Origin: Sequoia sempervirens
Taxonomy: Eukaryota; Streptophyta; Pinopsida; Cupressales; Cupressaceae
DNA length: 64,000 nt
Direction: 5' to 3'
Assembly: GCA_007258455.2 (NCBI GenBank)
Contig: VDFB02270651.1
Location: 702,857,360 to 702,921,359, forward strand
This document shows, one piece after another, positions 53,761-64,000 of this stretch; positions within the stretch are counted from its first letter, which is position 1; each line of letters begins with the position of its first letter. The notes beneath the pieces were generated by a model. The model did no database searches. It was not told where the DNA came from and worked only from the letters and a program-made list of their open reading frames with translations. The translations under genes and the position numbers were made by a program.

Positions 53761-55080
53761 ACCTTGTTGGAGCTTGCCATTCTTGTACACCACCTCAATG
53801 CTGCCCACACAAGCAAAAGAACCACCTTAGCTATGCAGTGACACTACCCAATGCTGAACATTACTGCAATGACTATGTGCTAAACTTTAAAATTTGTTCA
53901 TGTGCATGCAAATACTCATCTTAGATTAATGCTGCTCACAAAATCCACCATAGATTGCAATATGCTCTCCGTACCACCGATACTAGCCTTCCTCCTATGG
54001 TCTTGTACTAGGCAGTAGAACATTATTGTATGCCATAAAATGCCAACACATTTAGACACCTTGTTTCTCCTAATACTAATTAAACGTACACCTTATCAGG
54101 GTGTGTGGTATCTTAATTATTTCTCTAGATCATGCCAAGTATACAGAAAATTACTGTAGATAGCTGTTATAGGCTCTTGAACAACCCCTGCATGTGCTAC
54201 AAAAGCCCTCCCTGATCTATTATGGTTATTTTGTAGTCGTAATTATCTAGAGCATTTATCATATATTTTGTGCTCTTCTCTATGCTTAATGTACTAAGTT
54301 AGTTGCATGTATGATTTTTATTATTGTGCTATCATTTTGTAATTCTGGAATCCCATTTTAAGGACAGTGGATATTGCAGAGCAATAGTTCATTCAGAAAA
54401 TAAAATGAATGATATTAGTTGCCTTTATGTATTATAATTCATTGTTATTTTGCGATGTAACTTTGGTTAATAAGCAAGAGTATTAGCTGCGAGCTTATCA
54501 TATATAATAATGTGAAAGTACTGGCTTAATTTTTAGCAATAATTGTGTATTCTTGGGAATGTCAGCAGTATTATGGACTTTTTCATTAGTATAACTTGCT
54601 TTGGCTTGATGGTTGGTGAGGTATGTTTCACTCTAGAATGAAAATAACATGTTGAATCTGTGAGGAGTGTGCTGGTATCCAAATGTTCCTTATGATTCTA
54701 AAATATGCATATTGAAGGATACAACTTTGGGTTAAATGGTTAGGTGGGCTTTATAATCAAATCATGAGTTATTTGAGTATAATGATGGGAGTAGGCACAA
54801 TCTTGTTTTTGTCTTTAAGCTCTACAAGGCTTGAAGAGTTTTCGCTCTTGATCTTTCAAAACGAAAATAACAAATTACACAACAAATAAAAGCTAAATGT
54901 TAAATGACAAAATCTCTAAATCCAAGTATTCATCACTAATTCCATTCAATGTCAGCCTTTATAACTTTCTTAAAAACCTTTATAAAAATATAGATTTATA
55001 ACCTACAATTATATTTATTTAAACATTCATTCGACAATATTGTTGATCAATCACTTGTGAAGAGTCTTGAGTTCATCCAA
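53761..55080. other. AT-rich interval without recognised gene
   Basis: No readable protein, terminal repeat or RNA gene found on either strand. Confidence 0.45.
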
Positions 55081-55089
55081 TTGTGACAA

Positions 55090-55735
55090 TGTCAATGTAA
55101 ATCCCTATAGCTAATATGGTTTAAATGTAATTCAGTTGATTTGCGGGAGGGTTAATAACTTCAAATTAAGACGATCAATAATTTCAGTAAATATTCTTAA
55201 TGATCTATTCTTGTGAAATACCAAATCCCTATAGCTAATATGGTTTAAATGTAATTCAATTGATCTGTGTGAGTTAATAACTTAAAATTAAAAATTAAGA
55301 CAACCAATAATTTCTATAAATATTCTTAATAATATATTATTGTTCATGGTATTTCGCATGAATTTTCTATAAATATTCTTAATAATCTATTATTGTTCAT
55401 GGTATTTCGCATGAATTTAGAGGTTTGTCAAACTTCTTGAAAAAACCATGCCAATAATAGAGATTAATGTGAACAAATTTTCAAATTACAGTTTTTGTTC
55501 ACGAAGCTTAACACATTCTACATTCTTAGACATTATGCTACAATTACACTTGACTCCAAAATATGAGAACAATATTGAGAGTTTTAAGAGGCAAAAAGAA
55601 AAAAATAGTATTTTCAAATTACAGTTTTTGTTCACAAAGCTCAACACATTCTACATTCTTAGACATTATGCTACAATTACACTTGACTCCAAAATATGAG
55701 AACAATATTGAGAGTTTTAAGAGGCAAAAGAATAG
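55090..55735 (+). repeat. Series of three short tandem duplications
   Basis: (1) AATCCCTATAGCTAATATGG at about 55100 and 55223, period 123. (2) TTTCTATAAATATTCTTAAT followed by TATTATTGTTCATGG at about 55311 and 55364, period about 53. (3) TTTTCAAATTACAGTTTTTG followed by ACATTCTTAGACATTATGC at 55478 and 55611, period 133. All pairs are nearly identical. Replication slippage or repair in a short interval would explain them. Confidence 0.9.
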
Positions 55736-55740
55736 AAAAA

Positions 55741-58700
55741 AATAGTTAAGGAACTATATATAGCATTGGTCATCTCATTTGGATGAATGATGCTCATCAT
55801 TTGTGGATGAATAATATTTGCTTGCTCATATTACTTCTTTGGTATGTAGTTATCTTTTTGGTACAAAATTGGTCGCTCAAAATGGTCTCATGATAGTTAC
55901 AAACAAAAACATACCATTTTCTTCTCAATGAGGGATTTGCAAATGATGTCAAATTCTTTGTACAAGCGTCTTAAATTTTTGTAGATGACATATATACTTG
56001 GTGTTCTTTGGCTACAATAACATTAGTGAAACTTTTCACATCATCCAATTCATCACTTATAATTTTGAGATGGCATTTGTTTTTATGATAAGCCTTGCTA
56101 TATTTTCAAACATTTTTTCTTAAGGACATGGTGTTCGCTTTCATGTTACTTAACTACTATTCAATTTCCTCAACCTCATCCTTAATCTTTATGAGATCTG
56201 AATCATGCCAAAAGAGGTGGAAAGAAGATCTAGGGTCATTTGTACTTCGAAGATTTGGCTAAGAAGCTCTTAGGAAATGCTTAGAGACAATGCACAATAC
56301 TTCCAGCTATAACATATCACTCTTAGATTGAAACAACACAACAATGAAAACATTTTTCTTTTCAAACCTTAATGAATGGTACATCAACCCCATTCTAATG
56401 CCACGTATTTTGAAAAGTTCAAAATTATACCCAAAACTCTTTCTAAGGGTTGCCAATGCCTAGTTATACACAAAACTCTTTCTAAGGGTTGCCAATGCCT
56501 AGTTATACACTCAACTATACATGCATCTTGTTTAAATTTGAATTTGACATCAAAGTATTTTTTCATGAAAGAATAAATTGAACAAAATAATTCAAAATAA
56601 TTTGTTATGTTAGATGATGTATCAGTCCAATAATTTCATTCTTGATCATTTAGAAGATATGCATTATAATCATGTAAGCATTAGTCATTTTATTGTCCCA
56701 CTTGGCATCTAGCAACCTTTTAGTCTTTCCAATGTATGTATTAATTTTTACTTCTAACATCAAAATGTCATCAAGAGCATTACTAAAAGTGGGAAAGTTT
56801 AATTGCTCATCTTGAATAAGTAGGATAGCAAAAAGGGATGGTAAAACTCTAAACTCTTCTTTTCAAGTGTTTAATGACTTGAGGTTTCCAATCACATTCT
56901 TTATGTTTGGCATCTTGTATTTGATTAATCTTTGAAACTGATCATACTTGTTTTTCAAAGAAGTTCAAATATTTTCTACAAATACTACATTATTAAAAAG
57001 AAGTTCACATACACTTTTTGCCACTAGAATTTTAGAAAAATTATCAATCATAGTATTTTTTTAATTTATATCTATTTTAGTTAATAAATTTGGGGTATTC
57101 ACTTGTCTTTTATCATCAAAATGTTTTTCTCCATATTATCTATTATATTGCATGCTTTGATAATCAACTCAAGATTCCCACAAGGCATCACACTTGTAAA
57201 TGTTGTTTTGAAATGAAAAGACCCCATAAGTTATTTTTCCCAACTTGGCCTTATAAGCTCTTTCTATTCCCCATGAGCATTTTGTATCATTGATTCTAAT
57301 TCCCTTAGTCTTCTTTCGATTTCTTCATTTCCTTGAGTAGGGGTTGGTAATTGGTAGATAGGTGTTGGAGGAAAAGGCTTATTTACAAGAGCTTGTACTT
57401 GCTATTTAATTTTGTCATGGATTTCCTTAAGTTCATTTTTTAGTTTTAGAATTTCTCTCTCATGTTTCTCATAGTCCCCATGCAACTTTTTGTTGCTAGT
57501 CTAGTTGAATTGTATAGTATGAATTACTAAATTTGTATATAGGGTCGAGACATCACTGACCCTTTTTTATCATTTAACTAACTAGTTGACATGTAACCTA
57601 ATTGACTTAGGGATCATTATGTGTTTTAGCAATGACCCAAATGACCAAGGTGTTCACATTTGGGTCAAAGGTAGATCCTGAAAAACACAGATGCTTCCTT
57701 TAGGCCTTGGAAGAGATCTACATCAATTTTACTCCTTATTTGATAAAAATCACAAGTTTAGTTATGTTCTACCTAAATAATAAAAGACAACAACTAGCAT
57801 TTACCAATCTTCTTCCTTTTTTATGGGTGAAGCTTTTTACATCAAAATCAAGGATAGTGTAAGGAGCATTACTTTATGCAATTTCTTGGTCTTCTAAAAT
57901 CAAGACCAACTCAAAGGAGGACATGTAAATCATTGTTACTTCTAGAATCTCTTGATTGATACCAAATTGTGAATTATCATACCTCTAAGGAGTCATTCCC
58001 CTTGATTTATATAAGAAATCACAACTTGGAAGTACCTGTACAATATAGAAAATATTCTTTAGGGCCTACAATCATCTTGTGTACATCTCTTACATTTACA
58101 TACATTAGTTTTTTGAAATACAAGGACCCCTTGGTAGATGAGGGGTGTTTTACCACGTCCATGACACTAGGAAGGTAGCTACAACATAGAGGGGTAGTTG
58201 TAGAGTTCAAAATATTTTTCACTCTTTCTTACATTCCTAAAATTTGTTACAACTACCCATTGATTTGATTTTTAGAGATTTTAGCTTTTGTATGAACCAT
58301 GTCACACTTTCACACAGTTTATGAACTTACAAATCATGCAACATTTGAAACTTAGCCACTTTTTTCTCCCCTTTCTTTCTTTCTCCTTTGTTTACTCTTT
58401 CTCACAACTTTTGAACTTGCAACAAACCTGAGCACAATTTCACAAAGTTTGCAAACTCCCAAACTATGTGACATCAATAACTTAGTAAATTTATTTATCT
58501 TTTTCTTCACTTCATCTTTATTCACTTGTTGCATTGCCACAACTTTCATGAACTTGTGAACTTTGCAACATTCCTAACTTTGCCTTGCTTCACACTTAAC
58601 TTTTTTTTGTTTAGTATGTTACACATTTCATGACTTGGTGAACTATATTACAACTTCACAAAGTTCGTGAACTTGGAAACTTCATGACATTGAGAACTTA

Positions 58701-58890
58701 ACTTAGTAAAAGGCACTTAGGAACCTCCATACTGATATTTTTTATTTTTTTTGAGAAAAAATAAAGCTTTGAAACATGGGGAAGTAAAGATAACACTTAG
58801 GTAGAAATTTACATAGGGAACATGCATTTAGATACTCCTTAGATTGGTTATAAGTGATGGAAAAAATTGCATCAAGACACAAAAGGGAAG
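55741..58890. other. Decayed sequence with an unrecognised minus-strand coding trace
   Basis: The minus strand from about 57260 to 56560 reads as protein with scattered stops, for example KAKLGKITYGVFSFQNNIYK and NLKSLNT...EEFRVLPSLFAILLIQDEQL. I cannot place it in a family. Elsewhere only chance open stretches are seen. Downstream of the gypsy RNase H one would expect an integrase on this strand, but I find no HHCC or DDE motif. Confidence 0.35.
56432..56509 (+). repeat. Perfect 39-bp tandem duplication
   Basis: CAAAACTCTTTCTAAGGGTT plus the following 19 bases (through AGTTATACA) occurs twice head to tail, at 56432-56470 and 56471-56509. Confidence 0.95.
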
Positions 58891-58894
58891 GGGC

Positions 58895-60960
58895 TTAGAT
58901 AAATTTGACATTACTATATTGAATCCCAATAGGTTCATTTTTTTCCATAATTTTGGCCAAGCCTTCGCCTTTGACTAGATCAGTTGCTTGAACCTCAATT
59001 CCACATTCTTGAATCTTGTTGATCCATATGCATATTTTCATTAAAGCTTCTTTATGAGTAATAATATCCTTCATGGTTGTGTGTGGAATACATAAGATTA
59101 CTTTTGCACCAATCAGGGATTGCCTATAGTTCTTCACAACCTTGGCCAAGGCATATATGTGCTTCTTTATTATTGAATACTTCATCTCTAAACCTTGTAA
59201 GGATTTTTAAATAATTAAATTAGTTATTCATACCTATCCTTGTTCATTTGAAGTAATGTGACATGATAACTATGGTGTAGAATGAAGCAAATGAGAAAAA
59301 TTGTAAAGGTTTAGAATAATCCGCTCACCAAGATTGGCTCTTCTTTGATGACTTCCTTGATTTCCATGTATGCTTCAAATGGTTCATCAGTGATTGATTT
59401 CCCCCTTTTTAACAATTGGCAATGAGCTTAGTCTTCTTAATAAATTTTGGAACAAACCTTCTCAAGAAATTGATTTGTCTAAAAAAGGATTGTATGCCTT
59501 TCACTATTTTGGGCCTAGGAATAAGATTTATTTATTTAACCCTCTCCAAATTTATCTTTAACCCATCCTTGGACACAATGTGTCCTAGAATTTTACCTTC
59601 TTCTACACCAAATATACACTTCTTGAGATTCATAGAGATCCCTTACTTAAGGAACCTTCTAAAATTTTCTCTAATTGCCTGTAGTGGTCCTTTCTCTCTT
59701 TGGAATAAGTTATTAGGTTATCTTGAAAGATAACCACTATCTCATCTATTAGAATTGTAAATGCAATATCCATGGCTCTTTGAAAACTACATTCTTGAGT
59801 ACAAATAACATTCTTACATAGACATATGTGCCCTAGGGAATCGTAAAGGCTATATTATGTTTCTCAAACTCCTTGACCATAACCTAGTTATGCCCTACAA
59901 AGCCATTCATCATTGAAATCAAATCAAAACTAGATATATTTTACAATAGGTCATCCATGCAAGAAAGAGGACAATTTGATTTTAAGGATTTGATATTTAA
60001 ACTCCCAAAGTCTACACATAACCTTAACTCTCCATTCTTCTTCCTAAGTAGAAAAAGGTTTCAAACCCATTTTGAGTGTGTGATTGGTTTAATAATACCC
60101 CCTCTTTTAATTTTATCAAATCTTTTTCATTTTAGGGGAAAGGGTGGGATTGATAGGTATTTTCTTTTGGTGAAATTGCTTGGCATGTAGTTGAAGTGAA
60201 ATTGTGTGTTGAAATACACCTTCATCTCATCATATAAATAAGAATTTTTTAAATGTCATTAATAGTGCTATTTTAATCTTTTTCTAATGTATTCCATCTT
60301 AGGATCGATATAAAAATTTATCTCCAACTCAAATAGCCCTTTGAGAATATTTTTCATCTTTAGCTACATAACTTCATTCCCCAATAACATCTCTTTTATG
60401 TTCTCAAACTCCACCATATTCCTAGTCAATTACTTGGCTATCAAACCCCTCTATGCAATTTAAGAACCTATAAATCTATTGGTTACCATAGAATACCTAC
60501 TAGATGTGGATATTGTTAGGTGTACTAGGCCTTGTCAAGACTTTAATACTAATTTGGCACTAAGAAGAAACTAAATTTAGATGAACATGGATGCCTCAAT
60601 AGCTATAGCATTTGCTATTTTATTTCTTGACTTGTCAACTCATTCAATGTTAAATGCATCAAACAATTCTATTGTATCCCAAACACTTTCTATCTCAAAG
60701 TATCATCCTTTGTTGCATTTTTTTTTGTCTATAATGTGATAAGATCTAAATCTCGTATTAATTTGATGCATTTTATTCTATATTTATGTATAATATTCAA
60801 CCCAAGAAGTAGTGCCTCATATTTTACAATATTATCCATGCACTTTATTGTTATCTTGAAATCATATTTAAATGTTTCACCATTAGGACAAATAAGGAAA
60901 ACTCCAACCCATAAACCTTCTCTAGAACACACACCATAAAAAAAAATGGTCCATAAATCA
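58895..60960 (-). mobile_element. Decayed Ty3/gypsy pol (aRH-like, reverse transcriptase, RNase H)
   Basis: Minus strand from right to left. At 60960-60600 there is an RNase H-like domain with WVGVFLICPNGETFKYDFKI, YEALLLGLNI and LIRDLDLI, resembling the extra 'archaeal-type' RNase H of Tat-lineage gypsy elements. At 60095-59400 the reverse transcriptase has IKPITHSKWV, LRKKNGELRLCVDFGSLN, SFDLISMMNGFVG and GTYVYVRM; its catalytic box reads FQDN (about 59720-59735) where the family has YxDD. At 59185-58900 the RNase H has KYSIIKKHIYALAKVVKNYR and KVILCIPHTTMKDIITH, then WINKIQECGIEVQATDLVKG. Many stops and shifts show it is dead. No LTR pair was found inside the window. Confidence 0.82.
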
Positions 60961-63900
60961 TTAACACTTTCACTAGGGATGAAAATAGAGAGAGGCTCTA
61001 CAACCTCATTGCTTTCTTCATCATAATCCTTGATGAAGTAGTCAAGTTATGTTTCTATGTAGTGCACATGATCAACTATTTTGTATTGATCTTCCACTAT
61101 ATTCTAAACTTTCTTCTCCCCATATAATTTGACAAATTTTCCCTCAATAGAAAATTCACATAAGATAGATCCATTTGAAAATACTATCCATCATGTTGGG
61201 ATTAAGGTGTCTCAACCTTAGTGAGTCCCATGATTAAATAATTAATTATTTGCCCCTAAGTTTCTGATTTTACTTACTATGTTTCTAACTTGTTAATTCA
61301 CTTTGTGGGACCCAACAGAAGTTGGCGTCCTACATGCAAGGTGTAAAGGACGAGATTATGACACTTACCACATGGGCATTTATTTGGGTAGAATAAAAGA
61401 TTAAAACCTCTAAAAGGTGCACCATGTTGACATGTGGCAGTCTAATTGTAACAACCTCGGTGCCCAACTCAGTAAACTTCCAATGTTTTCACTGCAAGTG
61501 AATAAATTATGATGTCATAATATAGCAATAATTTTTTTCTTTTCCATAATGTAAATTAGATGCACATCTGATGTAAACACTGCTCCAATCTTCCTTTGTA
61601 TTTCACTGTAATTTCACAAATCTTTCCATAACATAGATTTCATATTGAATAAACTCAAGTTTATCATTCAAGAATACATCCTTCCATATAAATGGGTACA
61701 AGATTCATACACAACTCTTTTGAGCTTCACTTGGAAATATATATGCAAACTGGTCTTGATGTCGCCACATTGGTGCATACATTTCTAGATGTCTCCAATC
61801 CCTAGTGCATACACTATAGTTGTCCCCGACACTGGCGCAATCATCCACAAACCTCAGCTGCCAACTGATGAGGAGAAGCATCACTCAAGCGCTTTTCTGC
61901 CAACCATAGACTCATATGCGGTCCCTCTCACATCTACCACATATGGATAGATGGCCCTTCCCTTCGACGAAGTGTTTGGTATGGTATCCTCATAACAATA
62001 GCCTATTTGAGCTTAGTTTTGTGCCCTACATAACTAGATCTTGTAACCACTACAATCTTGAACTAGCATGCATAAAAAGGACACAATGAACTGACAATGC
62101 AATCAGTGGAAAATTACACTACTTTGGCCAAATTATTCTCACTCAGTACTTTGAGTGATAGTCTTCCTATTCACATACACTACCATAGCTCGGTTTGGGT
62201 TTGACCATTCATATACTATGCTTAGGTAGTTTCGTTCTATAGGTAATCCTAACCCTAGAATAACCTATTACCTTTTCCAATTCATAATGATATTTCTATC
62301 AAGTATTCCCATGCATAAGTTTCTCCCCCTTTAACGGATATTCTAATCCTATACAAGCTTTTCTAGTCTACACATTAATTTTGTATAAACATCTTAACAA
62401 GCTATTCCCTTCAATGGACATCCTAGTTCTAAGAATAACCTTATAATCTAAGATATAGCTACATAAGCTTCATCTTATCATAAAATAAATATTCATAAGT
62501 ATATCACGTTAATAAGTGATTCTCATCAAGGTTATAGTATTATCAATGAATGACCTTAATCGAAGAATAATCATGTCAATAAATGATTCCATTCGAGAGT
62601 GTAATTCCACTAATAAAAAGGGTTATTCAAAGAGTAAACCTTGTCAACAATATGACTTCATATCAAGAGTATAAAACAACCAATTAGGTAATAACTCTAA
62701 CTCAATAGGTAATCCCACCTATGACTCTAACAAATAGTAGTTCATAAACTCAAGTGGTCTTCCTGACCACATAGGTGAGTTTGAACCTTGGTATACCCTA
62801 ATCCTGGATATATTCTATATCAACAATCAATTTGATTATGTAGGTTAAACTAAACCTATGTGCTATGAACAAGCTCAACTACATATCCCATCCAAGTAGG
62901 TTATTCTCAACCTATTGGTTCAATATGTGATAGAGTAAATGTTCCAACCTAGTAGGCAATTCTTAACCTAGGGTTTCAATATACTTCTCGACCTAATAGG
63001 GTACTCTCAACCTAGGGTTTCGTTCAATAGTAAAGTAATGATCAAGTGTTCATACAAATGTAGATTAGCAATATGATGTCTCATCCTATCATTTATTTCA
63101 TACCCTCGCAATGGTTGTATTGCTAAACCTTATCTTTCCCAAGGTTTCCTAGTATTGTAAACTAATAGTGTCAAGTTACTTCATGACAATGATACATCTC
63201 ACGTTATACATGTAGTGTAGACTATCTATGCATATCATCCTCATAATTCCCATATAGGGTTTATTAAAATAATAACCTAATAGATAGGTTTCTTAAGAAA
63301 ATATCATTTGAACAAGATTATGTGAGTAACTTTGTATCAAATAGCTTCTTAAGCTATTTTCATATATAATACTAATGACGATAGTTACTCCTTAATATGG
63401 AGCATGTACTAGCATTCATAAGGAAATCATATCAACTAGATTCTTTTCCTTTCCAAAATAATAAATAGATCATTACCCTATTTCAAACAAACTAATGCAA
63501 TTTCCAATTTAAACATACAAGGCAACAATCTTTCAATAAAAAATAAAACATGAAGAAGAATAGAATTCCATGCCTGTCAATCACTTAATCCAATCGACTC
63601 TTGAAATTCCTAGCTTGGATTCCTCTTAATACCAACTTAGTAACCAACTTTCTCTTAACTAATCTCACTATACGCTCCTCACAAAAGCTCTCAACAATTT
63701 AAAGATCACTCAATGAAAACTATAACAAAAATGGAGTAGCGTAGTGTTACAAATGAAAGTGTAGCAAATGAGGTGAGTTTTCCCTTTATTTATACTAAAA
63801 AATCAGCTTCACAAGGCTACAAACAAGGTTCATTATTTGCCACTTCTCGGCCATACTTAATTGACTCAACTCAACAATAGAAAGGTGTCGAATTCTTATG

Positions 63901-64000
63901 AAGATACAAAAATTGATCCAATGTTTTCCATAGCAGGTTTGACATATTCATAAAGCACATGCTTTATACAACAAATCGATTTCAAGGTATGATAGACTTC
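60961..64000. other. AT-rich sequence, possibly LTR or leader of a gypsy element
   Basis: No coding signal. A short direct repeat occurs: AACCTAGGGTTTC near 62968 and 63010, with neighbouring CTCAACCTA phrases. On the minus strand AGTATAAATAAAGGGAAAA at about 63783-63801 is a plausible TATA box reading leftward toward the gypsy pol, so part of this interval may be its 5' LTR. TGTTGGGATTAAGG at 61194 could be a TG terminus. Neither is proved. Confidence 0.3.

Noticed and set aside
55741..57260. Possible hAT transposase on the minus strand
   Set aside because: The readable segments lack a BED finger or the hAT dimerisation motif; left as unrecognised.

Overview
The window is nuclear DNA of a seed plant, and a gymnosperm is my best guess. 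It is AT-rich and dominated by old transposon relics and layered repeats, with one intact gene: a 21-exon plant-type UDP-glucose pyrophosphorylase (UGPase) on the + strand at 41212-52170. I see no bacterial, organellar, rRNA or tRNA genes and no CRISPR array. The gymnosperm guess rests only on repeat load and general feel, not on a diagnostic marker.

Layout. 1-3.9 kb: remnant of a LINE (LINE A, minus strand). 4.2-8.5 kb: a second, 5'-truncated LINE (LINE B, minus strand) whose insertion site is marked by a target-site duplication. 8.7-16.1 kb: a MITE-like element, three foldback hairpins, a ~226-bp tandem array and unrecognised sequence. 16.2-21.8 kb: an unusual gene-fragment cluster. A ~4.7-kb imperfect inverted repeat (16164-20889) carries head-to-head fragments of a CLASSY/DRD1-type SNF2 helicase at its centre and condensin SMC2 coiled-coil fragments on its arms. 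A smaller inverted repeat of the SMC2 hinge follows directly. 21.8-23.6 kb: a ~190-bp tandem array, with related units again at 25.5-26.3 and 38 kb. 24-29.2 kb: more repeats and further SMC2 scraps. 29.25-35.9 kb: a near full-length but dead LINE (LINE C, plus strand) with target-site duplication, ORF1 and ORF2. 36-40.5 kb: MITE copy, repeats, and a ~1.05-kb tandem duplication with a sliver of Ty1/copia reverse transcriptase at its junction. 40.9-52.4 kb: UGPase promoter, gene and 3' end. 52.5-58.8 kb: small tandem duplications and unrecognised relics. 58.9-61 kb: decayed Ty3/gypsy pol (minus strand). 61-64 kb: AT-rich sequence, perhaps part of an LTR.

How it fits together. UGPase should be the only locus here making a functional protein; it interconverts UTP plus glucose-1-phosphate and UDP-glucose plus pyrophosphate for sucrose and cell-wall synthesis. 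The most interesting non-genic structure is the 16-29 kb interval. Pieces of two chromatin genes, SMC2 and a CLSY-like helicase (a family acting in RNA-directed DNA methylation), are repeated and inverted there. Transcription through the inverted repeats would give long double-stranded RNA and so possibly small RNAs matching the parent genes; this is inference. All boundaries of diverged repeats were judged by eye and may be off by tens of bases.
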